Virus record (IMG/VR): IMGVR_UViG_3300047557_001228
Location: 1-51,857 of that record
Reading direction: 5' to 3' (one strand)
Source: a virus
Length of the DNA: 51,857 bases
Part shown: in pieces, positions 9,401-16,486 of the stretch
Position numbering within the stretch: position 1 is the first letter of the stretch
Layout: each line of letters starts with the position of its first letter
Notes under the pieces: model-generated
Seen by the model: only the letters and a program-made list of their open reading frames with translations
The model's database searches: none
Told to the model about the DNA's origin: nothing
Program-made: the position numbers and the translations under genes

Positions 9401-11312
9401 TGGTAATACAGGTCTTACAGAAAAAATGAGATTGACAGGAGCCGGGAATCTTGGATTAGGTGATACAAACCCTACTTCTTCTAAGCTATCTCTTATTTTT
9501 GATGCTCGTACTATATCGGGAATATCAATGAGGAGTACAGTTGATTTACGTCCTCCATATTATATGCTTGATATTCAGACCAACACAGTGCGTCTTGCTT
9601 CAAATAGTGTAACAGGTGCTTTCTTGTCATTCACCGAGACAACAGCTCTTGCTAACGGTCGTGCTTCAGGTATGATTGTGGAAATGGATGGAAGTGCATC
9701 TGTAAATATAAACGGGGGGCTTGTTGGTATAATAGGAAGAGTTGGTACAAGAACGGCACACACTACAGGATATACTTATGGTGTATACGGTCTTGCAGGA
9801 AGTTCAAGCACACACGCTTTTGGAGTAGTTGCAGGTATAGGGTCTGATGTCAACTATGGCGGTAAAGCAGGTTTACTTGCATACTGCTCAGATACTTCTA
9901 CTGCTATTGCTTTATTCTATAACGGAAATGGAGAGGTAGCAAGATTTGCAGGAGATGGTAATTTAGGAATTAATACAAGCTCTCCTTCAAGTAGGATACA
10001 CGCTGTTTCTTCTACAGCAATAAGTTCTCAGGTATTGCTCAGACTTGATGGAGGTGCTGCAGGATTTAATGGACTAAATGATGCGAACACAGGATTCTCT
10101 ATTATGTTTGATGGGTGCTCTTATACGGGGTCAACGGGTGTTGTACAGAGAAATGGTGCTGAGATTCAAATGTTAAAGAGTGGGTCTTGGAATGAAGATG
10201 CAGGAGGTTCGGGCACAAAAGCAAGTCTTGTTTTCAAAACAAATAACGGGACTATTACTTCTCCTGACTTAGGAGAAAGGATGCGTATTAGCCCAAGTGG
10301 CAATATTTTAATAAACCAAAACTCTGCTTTAACAGGAGTTTCAACATCTGTAGAAATGTCGGGGGTTGGTTCATCCACTTCTACCCTACAAGCATCATAT
10401 AATGTATATGCTAACCACGGAGCAGCTAATACTACTTGGAGAGGGTACTATGTGTTTCATAGGTCAAGAGGTACAACAGCAGGGTCTGTTACATCAGTAG
10501 CTGATGGTGACTATCTCGGCACTCTTAGATGGAATGGTGCTGATGGTACAGGAGAGATTATAGCTGCTGAGATTAATGCTATTGTTGATGGTACTGTTGG
10601 AACAAATGATATGCCTGCAAGACTTGTGTTTTCAACAACAGCCGATGGAGCATCAAGTCCTACAGAAAGGATGATTATTAGGAACAATGGTGTCATAACA
10701 GTTAATACTACATCTACTGTTGTTAATAATAGAATGTGGGTTAATTTAGGACAAACAGAAAGTTTTAGAGCAGGTACGTGGGAGACTTATAGCTATACAG
10801 TTAACAATGCTTGGCTTGGTGAGAATGTCTATTTTGATGGTAATTTTAAGAGAAGAGCAGCAGGTTATGCAATAGCATTGTATTCAGATGCAAGTGCTGG
10901 GTTTCAAATTAGAATGGCAGGGACTTCTTCTGCAGGTTCAACTATAAGTTGGACAAACGCATTAGCTATAAATTCTTCTTATGCTGCTACTTTTTCAAGT
11001 TCAGTTACAGCAACAGGGTTTTTCGAGTCTTCTGATAGAAGAATAAAAGATTTAGTTGACCAAAATTACAAGGTAGATGGGATTGAAATTGTCAAACCAA
11101 AATTGTATAAAAAGAATGGAGTTCTTGAGTATGGATATTACGCTCAAGATTTTCAAGAGATACTACCAAGTGCAGTATATGTTGGTGATAATGGATTCTT
11201 AAATCTTTCTTACACTCAGATTCACTCAGCAAAGATTGCTTACCTCGAAGATTCAATAGAAGAAATTAAAGCAAAAATCATATATTTAGAAAATCAATTA
11301 AAAAACAAATAA
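6492..11312 (+). CDS. Tail fibre/spike with C-terminal S74 intramolecular chaperone, 1606 aa
   Basis: Second giant fibre. The body has several NLGI(G/N)TxxP-type beta repeats as in trimeric adhesin heads, and a ~125-aa domain present twice (about nt 7852-8240 and 10303-10690; shared core GDYLGxxRWNGADGT). From residue about 1510 it carries a Peptidase_S74 domain: SSDRRIKD, then GYYAQDFQEILPSAV, a LNLSYTQIHSAKIAYLE segment and a terminal coiled coil. In this family the chaperone trimerises and folds the fibre, then cuts itself off before the serine of SDxRxK. Here that gives Ser1514 (codon at 11031) and Lys1519 as the predicted dyad, leaving a mature fibre of about 1513 aa. Only 3 nt separate it from the upstream fibre gene. 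The S74 call is strong; the receptor is unknown. Confidence 0.88.
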   Translation: MANLATISNNILADSGIDDINVVVGTGTTNYLPKFTGSTTIGNSSIQDGGSSVTYTFSTNPVFNVTDGTNTTRLGVATTAGAYVNIAKANDGFIRVKNGLAIGTSDGYYGTYFDVNGNLGLGVTPSAWVDYKGFQIGNQGSIGATSTVINLSQNVYYGASGNSYIENGKAAMYQMNDGVHGWRIAGTGTAGNAISFTQAMTLKATSQLQLNQYGSGTFTGTRAYDLAIDASGNIIEVAVGAGTVTGTGTTNYLPKWTSASAIGDSQIVDNGTNVGIGTNTPRARLYVYGGDIAAYKNTGINPGAQLYLGDLNFENAGYWNSAPGLGAVYSTNGTSVAGDLAFYIYGSLSNSRSEVMRMVRVGSDNRVAIGTSTAYANLQVLGTIKVATGNAQGILGLGEGNGTTVNVGIWRGAANAPTTDGNYLNLGGYDGIVFATGADVIGSQSQRMRLTADGTLLINQTSTLGNPVGAIEVTGLGNSDPTTQTAVSLFANHGNNANWVGYFSFYKSRGTTQGSVTAVADGDYLGMVRWNGADGTSQVRAAEIFAVVDGAVGTGDMPTRLVFATTPDGTSSPTEKMRITNGGSILILKNKNIGINTADGSDDGYLEIAGASSGGSARAAHIYLSGNERTVDGGNLVLAAGDNTAGTGLPGAIVFRTGASNNRAMITNDGQFNINNTTNTTYRLYVAGTSYFTDAMVVNSTFASGKATINSVYVGGTGSGAWSSYLDSVVGQNNLHIGTTSASGALYINYAVAAPTYMQAQGGNVGIGLAAADNLLHIERSIAGTGLGDGILFKMKNASTTADTRSAISFGNISGVGSALAMQSAILKNGTTGEYDMTWDLYGGAAGWQEGILYLDSNPGRIGIGTQSPGINSFRVQLSLGSGPSSSPSFALYNTATSPTASASNVIAMGFGSGTSNYVLTNTVLGALVCYGQANDADYGATSIQSLVTTGGNVGRSSHVVDMLFNTKPSGNTGLTEKMRLTGAGNLGLGDTNPTSSKLSLIFDARTISGISMRSTVDLRPPYYMLDIQTNTVRLASNSVTGAFLSFTETTALANGRASGMIVEMDGSASVNINGGLVGIIGRVGTRTAHTTGYTYGVYGLAGSSSTHAFGVVAGIGSDVNYGGKAGLLAYCSDTSTAIALFYNGNGEVARFAGDGNLGINTSSPSSRIHAVSSTAISSQVLLRLDGGAAGFNGLNDANTGFSIMFDGCSYTGSTGVVQRNGAEIQMLKSGSWNEDAGGSGTKASLVFKTNNGTITSPDLGERMRISPSGNILINQNSALTGVSTSVEMSGVGSSTSTLQASYNVYANHGAANTTWRGYYVFHRSRGTTAGSVTSVADGDYLGTLRWNGADGTGEIIAAEINAIVDGTVGTNDMPARLVFSTTADGASSPTERMIIRNNGVITVNTTSTVVNNRMWVNLGQTESFRAGTWETYSYTVNNAWLGENVYFDGNFKRRAAGYAIALYSDASAGFQIRMAGTSSAGSTISWTNALAINSSYAATFSSSVTATGFFESSDRRIKDLVDQNYKVDGIEIVKPKLYKKNGVLEYGYYAQDFQEILPSAVYVGDNGFLNLSYTQIHSAKIAYLEDSIEEIKAKIIYLENQLKNK
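7852..8240 (+). repeat. Duplicated ~125-aa fibre domain, copy 1 (copy 2 at about 10303-10690)
   Basis: Both copies read LLINQ/ILINQ..., ANHG...W.GYY/YF, SRGTT.GSVT.VADGDYLG, RWNGADGT, then VDG.VGT.DMP.RLVF and a SPTE(K/R)M terminus. This indicates an internal duplication within the 1606-aa fibre. Boundaries are approximate. Confidence 0.75.
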
Positions 11313-11313
11313 A

Positions 11314-11679
11314 ATGGAAATCGTTTACAATTGGATTATTACTTCTATGCAAGAGTATCCAACTACTCCCGATGGGTTAGATGATGTTGTATTTATTGTC
11401 AATTGGCGAAGAAATGCAGTAGAAGTCGTTGGTGAAAAAACATATTATGCAGATACATTTGGAACATTAGGTGTTCCGGCTCCTGACCCTGCAGATTTCA
11501 CTCCATACCCTGACCTTACTTTTGACCAAGTATGTGGATGGCTTGAGGCAGGATTAAATGTAGAACAGATAGATGCTTCATTGGTTGCGAATATTCAGCA
11601 ACAAATTAACCCTGCAGTAATATCTCTGCCTTTGCCTTGGGAAGTTGAACCAACACCTGTACCGCCAATTGGAGAATAA
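11314..11679 (+). CDS. Small fibre-associated phage protein, 121 aa
   Basis: Begins M-E-I-V-Y-N-W-I-I with a later DGLDDVVFIVNWRRNA segment. This resembles a family of small phage proteins encoded beside tail fibres (I recall the DUF7936 type), of unknown function. It has a Pro-rich C-terminus and no membrane segment. It starts 1 nt after the fibre stop with an A-rich leader (AAATAAAATGG) and no Shine-Dalgarno. A fibre assembly or attachment role is inferred only from position. Confidence 0.65.
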   Translation: MEIVYNWIITSMQEYPTTPDGLDDVVFIVNWRRNAVEVVGEKTYYADTFGTLGVPAPDPADFTPYPDLTFDQVCGWLEAGLNVEQIDASLVANIQQQINPAVISLPLPWEVEPTPVPPIGE

Positions 11680-11682
11680 TAT

Positions 11683-12459
11683 ATGTCTTGGGCAAGTATA
11701 TCAAATAATCAGACTGTATCTTTCAGTAACTTAGCCAATGCAGTAGCCAATGGTGTGTTTACGCAAAAGGCAGGTATTCCTGACAGCAATGAGCAGATTA
11801 CCAAAGCTGATGCTGATACGTATGTGAATATAAATACGTCATACGGTCCGTATGCAGCTAAGGCTTCTAATCAATTGGTTGTTAAATCTGACTTAGACCC
11901 TGTTATTACTTCATTTGCCCATACGATATACTATTACACTACCTGTTATTATGATGGGTTTTATATTGAGCAAGGAGCGTCAAGTGCTTCTACTGCTTGT
12001 ACATCAAATGCGTATTCAATAACACTATACAGCTCTGACTTCGCTCTTGGTAATGGGTCTATACTTTATACAGATAGTGGACTTACTTCCCCTTGGTATA
12101 GTGATACTGTTTGTGAAGTGACGGCAGGATACTTCAAAGTGGATACTTATTCATTTAGGTATTACTCTCCGGGGGGTGAAGACCCTTGGCAAATACAAGA
12201 CTATACACTTTGTGCCGGACAAACAGCTTACTCGTTTAGTGGATGCGGTGTCGGTAATAGTGTTTCTGCATCTTGCTCAGATGCGACATCAAATCCAAAG
12301 ACGCTGTACTCTGAGTGCTCTACGCTATCAGCAGGATGCTCTTTGTATTACGACTCAGGATTCACAAACCCTGTAACTTCTCCGTATGTATTTGCTCAGG
12401 CGAATTGGGATATGGACCTTTATGGAGTTATCGTAGCTTATTCATCAGTTCAATGTTAA
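11683..12459 (+). CDS. Cys-containing virion-associated protein, 258 aa
   Basis: No enzyme motif is seen. The centre (about residues 80-170) is Tyr/Ser/Cys-rich with YSSDFALGNGSILYTDSGLT, a divergent form of the beta-module found in the proteins at 24089 and 29107. The last ~75 residues (from GCGVGNSV) match the C-terminus of the 29107 protein: both have DATSNPKTLYS.C..L..GC, a QANWDMDL/QNWDLDG segment and end in SS(V/I)QC. It is therefore probably a structural accessory of the fibre or tail tip. The sharing across 17 kb suggests domain duplication and exchange between virion genes. Confidence 0.6.
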   Translation: MSWASISNNQTVSFSNLANAVANGVFTQKAGIPDSNEQITKADADTYVNINTSYGPYAAKASNQLVVKSDLDPVITSFAHTIYYYTTCYYDGFYIEQGASSASTACTSNAYSITLYSSDFALGNGSILYTDSGLTSPWYSDTVCEVTAGYFKVDTYSFRYYSPGGEDPWQIQDYTLCAGQTAYSFSGCGVGNSVSASCSDATSNPKTLYSECSTLSAGCSLYYDSGFTNPVTSPYVFAQANWDMDLYGVIVAYSSVQC

Positions 12460-12465
12460 AATAAA

Positions 12466-12702
12466 ATGGGAACAATCAATTCTTACGCAACAGACAACAA
12501 CGTAACCTATGCCGATAAGCTTATCGGCACAGACGCTGAAGACAGCAACAAAACTAAAAATTTCACCGTAGGTGATATATTGGCTCTCCCATTACCAAGC
12601 GTCCCCGTGTATGCGAATAATGCTGCAGCTCTTGCTGCCGGCCTTGTGGCAGGAAATGTGTATCGCATCACGGGTACGGACTACCTCGGGGTGGTTCACT
12701 AA
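12466..12702 (+). CDS. Mini-fibre-like protein, 78 aa
   Basis: Residues about 15-35 (ADKLIGTDAEDSNKTKNFTV) match the N-terminus of the 2054-aa fibre (NDLLIGTDVENLNNTKNFTV). The C-terminus (YANNAAALAAGLVAGNVYRI...LGVVH) is a widespread phage C-terminal motif often seen in capsid/fibre accessory proteins. So it looks like a fibre head joined directly to a short terminus, with no shaft. It starts after a TAAAATAAAATG leader. It could be an adaptor, a competitor for the fibre docking site, or a remnant; the sequence cannot decide. Confidence 0.6.
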   Translation: MGTINSYATDNNVTYADKLIGTDAEDSNKTKNFTVGDILALPLPSVPVYANNAAALAAGLVAGNVYRITGTDYLGVVH

Positions 12703-12713
12703 TAGTATAAATG

Positions 12714-12732
12714 AAATCTAATCTAATCAAAT
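12714..12732 (+). promoter_or_regulatory. AAATCTAAT-type A/T-rich translation leader
   Basis: AAATCTAATCTAATCAAAT lies directly before the ATG at 12733. Closely related leaders precede the scaffold (18955-18966) and the gene at 21594 (21571-21593). There is no Shine-Dalgarno, as expected for Bacteroidota. Confidence 0.4.
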
Positions 12733-12960
12733 ATGGACATCAGGAAAATATCTATAGGGCCCGACTACAAGGGCAGTGCTATGCACTACATTGTAGGACA
12801 GAAAGTCCTTGGGGAAACAAATGCAATTCACCTTATTAAGTTTGATCCTGAAACGGGAGATGTAAAGATTTACATCATCAACGAAAAAGAGGAGATTATG
12901 CTTTGGAAATCCTTTAATCATAATATGCCTGTGTCCATAGAATTTAATATTGACTATTAA
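12733..12960 (+). CDS. Small protein of unknown function, 75 aa
   Basis: Not recognised. Mixed charged sequence with GPDYKGSAMHYIVGQKV and a KFDPETGDVKIYIIN beta-hairpin-like stretch; no Cys, no membrane segment. The start is set by the AAATCTAAT-type leader, and the stop overlaps the next ATG by one base (TAATG), coupling it to the GroES-like gene. Position suggests it is the first gene of a packaging-associated sub-operon. Confidence 0.65.
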   Translation: MDIRKISIGPDYKGSAMHYIVGQKVLGETNAIHLIKFDPETGDVKIYIINEKEEIMLWKSFNHNMPVSIEFNIDY

Positions 12961-13514
12961 TGCAATCACCATTTGACTTCATTGTTACAGGTAAGCGATA
13001 TAATAATACAAAAGAGGTTGGAGGCATAGAGCTTATCGTTAATACCTCAGAAGAAGACCATAAGTTCTCTAACCGGTATGCCGAGGTGGTAGAGGTGCCT
13101 CGTGGGTACGAGGGCCCGATTCAAAAGGGTGATACCTTACTTGTTCACCACAACGTATTCAAGTTTTATAACGACATGAAGGGCAGGCGCAAGAGTGGTC
13201 GCAGCTTCTTCAAAGACGACATCTTCTTTGTAGAGCCTGATCAGTTCTACTTATACCGCCATGACGGTGTATGGTATACCTACGACCGGTACTGCTTTGT
13301 AAAGCCTATTCCGGCTATTGATAGCTACATCAAGAAGCCATTTACTAATGAGCCGCTTATGGGTACAATGAGATACCCAAATGCCTACCTCGTAACGCAG
13401 GGCGTACGAGAAGGGGATACTGTATGCTTCAAGCCTGACAGCGAATACGAGTTTGATGTGGATGGAGAGAAACTGTACCGAATATTTGATCACCAAATAA
13501 CTATGAAGCTATGA
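12960..13514 (+). CDS. GroES-like co-chaperonin-fold protein, 184 aa
   Basis: The N-terminal half has the layout of a GroES barrel: FDFIVTGKRYN, a VGGIELIVNTSEE segment (mobile-loop position), then YAEVVEVPRGYEGPIQKGDTL followed by LVHHNVF, comparable to the G-x-V-xx-V-G...VKxGDxVlf core of GroES. A second half of about 90 residues (from SFFKDDIFFVEP) is extra relative to bacterial GroES. Phage GroES-like proteins can reprogram host GroEL to fold the capsid, which would suit its place upstream of the head genes. The match is by fold pattern, not strict motif, so another SH3/GroES-like beta-barrel role is possible. Overlaps the next gene by ATGA. Confidence 0.5.
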   Translation: MQSPFDFIVTGKRYNNTKEVGGIELIVNTSEEDHKFSNRYAEVVEVPRGYEGPIQKGDTLLVHHNVFKFYNDMKGRRKSGRSFFKDDIFFVEPDQFYLYRHDGVWYTYDRYCFVKPIPAIDSYIKKPFTNEPLMGTMRYPNAYLVTQGVREGDTVCFKPDSEYEFDVDGEKLYRIFDHQITMKL

Positions 13515-13990
13515 ACGTAATAGTATCTGATGATATAATAGATGATCCTATCAAGTATGTATCTGATATACTTGATGGGGAATTTGTTGACGTGTCAGAT
13601 GGTGTAAACACTTTTCAAAACATTCAGCCAAGACCACATGATGATGAGTTTGCAAGTATTGCATTGCAGTCTGTAGGATTAAATTATAAAGTTGCATTTA
13701 ATTTTATCAGGAAATCACCTCTTGATCAACAAGAACCAAACTTTATTCATACGGATGAGATGATGGGTGATATTACGGCTATACTTTATTTGAGTCGTAG
13801 GCATCCTGATGAGGACGGTACTACAATTTATGATGACTACGGTAAGCCTTCATGTGTGGTTTATTCTAAATTCAACCGGATGCTTATGTTTGACTCTAAG
13901 GTTCCACATAGTAGAAATATATTTGAGAACTTTGGTTCAGGCGATTCAAGCCGCCTGATTCAAGTTATATTCTTAAGAGAGAACAAATGA
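13511..13990 (+). CDS. 2-oxoglutarate/Fe(II) oxygenase-like protein, 159 aa
   Basis: Double-stranded beta-helix signature: FIHTDEMMGDITAILYLS gives the metal-binding H80-x-D82, PHS gives the distal H133, and SSRLIQV places R148 as the probable 2-oxoglutarate-binding arginine. GTT at 103-105 and FNRMLMFDS at 121-129 fit the core strands. The family hydroxylates protein, peptide, nucleic-acid or small-molecule substrates; the substrate here is unknown. It is coupled by 4-nt ATGA overlaps to the GroES-like gene before and the small terminase after. That suggests a virion-assembly or late-stage role, perhaps modifying a structural or host protein. Confidence 0.7.
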   Translation: MNVIVSDDIIDDPIKYVSDILDGEFVDVSDGVNTFQNIQPRPHDDEFASIALQSVGLNYKVAFNFIRKSPLDQQEPNFIHTDEMMGDITAILYLSRRHPDEDGTTIYDDYGKPSCVVYSKFNRMLMFDSKVPHSRNIFENFGSGDSSRLIQVIFLRENK

Positions 13991-14280
13991 GAGACGCAAT
14001 AGAAATAAAGAAAAAGATTATTGATGCAGGCTATAAGGCTGTAGAGCAGCTCATCAAGGTAGCGCAGGAAGATATTATCAAGCCTGATCCGGATGATGAG
14101 CTTGCGGCAGATAGGCTTAAGAACGCTGCAGCAACCAAGAAGCTTGCCATCTTTGATGCCTTTGAGATACTTAGTCGGGTAGAATCAGAGAAAGAAAGTC
14201 TTGAACTTATTGAAAAAGGAGTAGTACGAAATGACACAAAGCAGGGATTTGCAGAACGAAGGTCTGTATCGAATCGTTAA
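13987..14280 (+). CDS. terS: Putative small terminase subunit, 97 aa
   Basis: Small, helical and highly charged (MRDAIEIKKKIIDAGYKAVEQL; LKNAAATKKLAIFDAFEILSRVESEKE), placed directly upstream of the large terminase and overlapping it by 50 nt. Small terminases bind the packaging site and feed DNA to the ATPase/nuclease. No clear helix-turn-helix is visible, so the call rests on position, size and helical content. It overlaps the oxygenase gene by ATGA. Confidence 0.55.
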   Translation: MRDAIEIKKKIIDAGYKAVEQLIKVAQEDIIKPDPDDELAADRLKNAAATKKLAIFDAFEILSRVESEKESLELIEKGVVRNDTKQGFAERRSVSNR

Positions 14281-16486
14281 TGACCATGTTCCGAAGAATG
14301 CTGTATCCAAAAAGAACACGCACAAGGCGTGGCAATATGGGTACAACGAACAGTATGACATGGTGGTTATCTCAAAGACCGGACAGATAGGCGACATTAT
14401 AAATGTGGCCGGCCTGCTTATTGCCCTACCTTTGGCTCCGACAGAGTGCTATAGCAGGAGTGGGACTCCTGCTGAGCAGTATTGGGAGAGACAGGATCTA
14501 CCAAAGGAGCTATCCAAAATACAGTCCATATTCCATTGGAACGAGATGCCTGCCGAGTTTAAGAGCAGGTGGGTAGACTATATCGAGCAAGAGTTTGACC
14601 GAAGAGAAGGGGGCATGTGGTTTATGAACAATGGTAAGCAAACATACGTAACCGGATCTCACTATATGTACTTACAGTGGTCAAGCATTGATATTGGGTA
14701 TCCTGACTTCAGGGAAGCAAACCGGATATTCTTTATATTTTGGGAGGCATGCCGGGCTGATCCGAGATGCTTTGGGATGATCTACCTTAAGATCAGACGT
14801 TCCGGATTCTCATTCATGTCGTCTTCAGAGTGCGTCAACATAGCTACACTTGCCCGGGACTCAAGGGTTGGTATCCTATCTAAGACAGGTGCTGACGCTA
14901 AAAAGATGTTCACAGATAAAGTTGTGCCAATCAACAGTAGGCTGCCATTCTTCTTCCGGCCAATTATGGACGGTATGGATAAGCCAAAGACAGAGCTTGC
15001 CTACCGGGTACCGGCTTCTAAGATCACCAAGAAGAATATGTTTGACTCAGACAGCGAGGGGATTGAGGGCCTTGATACCACAATAGATTGGAAGAATACA
15101 GAGGAGAACTCGTATGACGGTGAAAAGTTACTATTTCTTGCGCATGATGAGAGTGCAAAGTGGCTTAAGCCAAACAATATCCTGAACAATTGGAGGGTAA
15201 CCAAGACCTGTCTTAGGGTAGGTAGCAAGATTATTGGCAAGTGTATGATGGGATCTACCTCAAATGCGCTTAGTAAGGGTGGGGATAACTATAAGAAATT
15301 ATACGAAGATTCTAATATTTTTACACGTAATGCCAACGGGCAAACAAAAAGCGGCCTATATTCCTTGTTTATACCTATGGAATGGAACATGGAAGGATTT
15401 ATTGACAGGTATGGCATGCCGGTATTTCGTAAACCAAAAGAGCCTATAATTGGGGTAGATAGACAGAAGATAACCAATGGTGCTATTGACTATTGGGAGG
15501 CTGAGGTGGATTCATTGAAGGGGGATGCGGATGCTTTGAATGAGTTTTATCGTCAGTTTCCTCGCACAGAGAGTCACGCTTTCCGTGATGAGAGCAAGTC
15601 TTCTATATTTAATTTGACAAAAATTTATCAACAAATAGACTATAATGATTCTCAAATAGATGGACACCTTTATTCACGTGGAACATTTCATTGGAAAGAT
15701 GGGGAGAAAGATACAAAAGTCGTATGGACTCCTGATCAGCGAGGGAGATTCTTAATTAGTTGGTTTCCACCTCCTAACCTTCAAAACAATGTATCTACCC
15801 GAAACGGTCAGAAGTACCCCGGCAATGAGCATCTTGGGACTTTTGGCTGTGACCCTTACGACATCTCAGCAGTAGTTGGAGGAAGGGGGTCAAATGGATC
15901 GCTTCATGGGATGACTAAGTATCACATGGATGATGCTCCGGTCAATCAATTCTTCCTTGAATATATTGCTCGACCTCAGACGGCTGAGATATTTTTTGAG
16001 GATGTTTTAATGGCGTGCGTTTTTTATGGCATGCCAATGCTTGCAGAAAATAACAAGGCTCGTATTCTTTATCACTTTAAGAACAGAGGGTATAGGGCAT
16101 TCTCAATGAATCGTCCGGATCGTGTACTTAATAAATTAAGTAAGACAGAAAGGGAGCTTGGTGGTATACCAAACTCATCGGAGGAGGTTAAACAAGCACA
16201 TGCCTCAGCAATTGAAACATACATAGAAAAGTATATCGGAATGGATATGACCGGAACCTATAGACCATCTGATGAAATAGGTACAATGCCATTTACAAGG
16301 ACGCTTGAAGATTGGGCTAAGTTTGATATTAACGACCGAACTAAGCATGACGCATCAATTAGTTCAGGTTTAGCTATTATGGCAAACCAAAAACACATAT
16401 ATTTACCTGAGAAAAAAGAGTCGAAAATTAGTATTAATTTCGCAAGGTACACTAATAGTGGAACAACAAGTCAACTTATTAGATGA
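14231..16486 (+). CDS. terL: Large terminase subunit (packaging ATPase/nuclease), 751 aa
   Basis: Pumps DNA into the prohead and cuts it. ATPase part: an atypical Walker A-like loop KIRRSGFSF at 187-195, hydrophobic Walker B with catalytic acid LLFLAHDE at 300-307, and coupling motif GSTSN at 341-345. RNase H-like nuclease part: GCDPYD (D541), LAENN (E606) and KHDASISSG (D707) supply the metal-binding acids. The protein is longer than the usual 500-600 aa, mainly through an N-terminal ~130-residue region and the ATPase-nuclease linker. Its start lies inside the small-terminase gene. It ends with an ATGA overlap to the portal gene, the usual TerS-TerL-portal order. Confidence 0.92.
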   Translation: MTQSRDLQNEGLYRIVNDHVPKNAVSKKNTHKAWQYGYNEQYDMVVISKTGQIGDIINVAGLLIALPLAPTECYSRSGTPAEQYWERQDLPKELSKIQSIFHWNEMPAEFKSRWVDYIEQEFDRREGGMWFMNNGKQTYVTGSHYMYLQWSSIDIGYPDFREANRIFFIFWEACRADPRCFGMIYLKIRRSGFSFMSSSECVNIATLARDSRVGILSKTGADAKKMFTDKVVPINSRLPFFFRPIMDGMDKPKTELAYRVPASKITKKNMFDSDSEGIEGLDTTIDWKNTEENSYDGEKLLFLAHDESAKWLKPNNILNNWRVTKTCLRVGSKIIGKCMMGSTSNALSKGGDNYKKLYEDSNIFTRNANGQTKSGLYSLFIPMEWNMEGFIDRYGMPVFRKPKEPIIGVDRQKITNGAIDYWEAEVDSLKGDADALNEFYRQFPRTESHAFRDESKSSIFNLTKIYQQIDYNDSQIDGHLYSRGTFHWKDGEKDTKVVWTPDQRGRFLISWFPPPNLQNNVSTRNGQKYPGNEHLGTFGCDPYDISAVVGGRGSNGSLHGMTKYHMDDAPVNQFFLEYIARPQTAEIFFEDVLMACVFYGMPMLAENNKARILYHFKNRGYRAFSMNRPDRVLNKLSKTERELGGIPNSSEEVKQAHASAIETYIEKYIGMDMTGTYRPSDEIGTMPFTRTLEDWAKFDINDRTKHDASISSGLAIMANQKHIYLPEKKESKISINFARYTNSGTTSQLIR

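Noticed and set aside
324-11312. Diversity-generating retroelement variable region in the fibres
   Set aside because: No reverse transcriptase and no adenine-specific template/variable repeat pair; repeats differ at all kinds of synonymous sites.
15595-15660. Very AT-rich patch in the large terminase gene as a recombination breakpoint
   Set aside because: Composition recovers within about 150 nt and the protein motifs continue normally on both sides.
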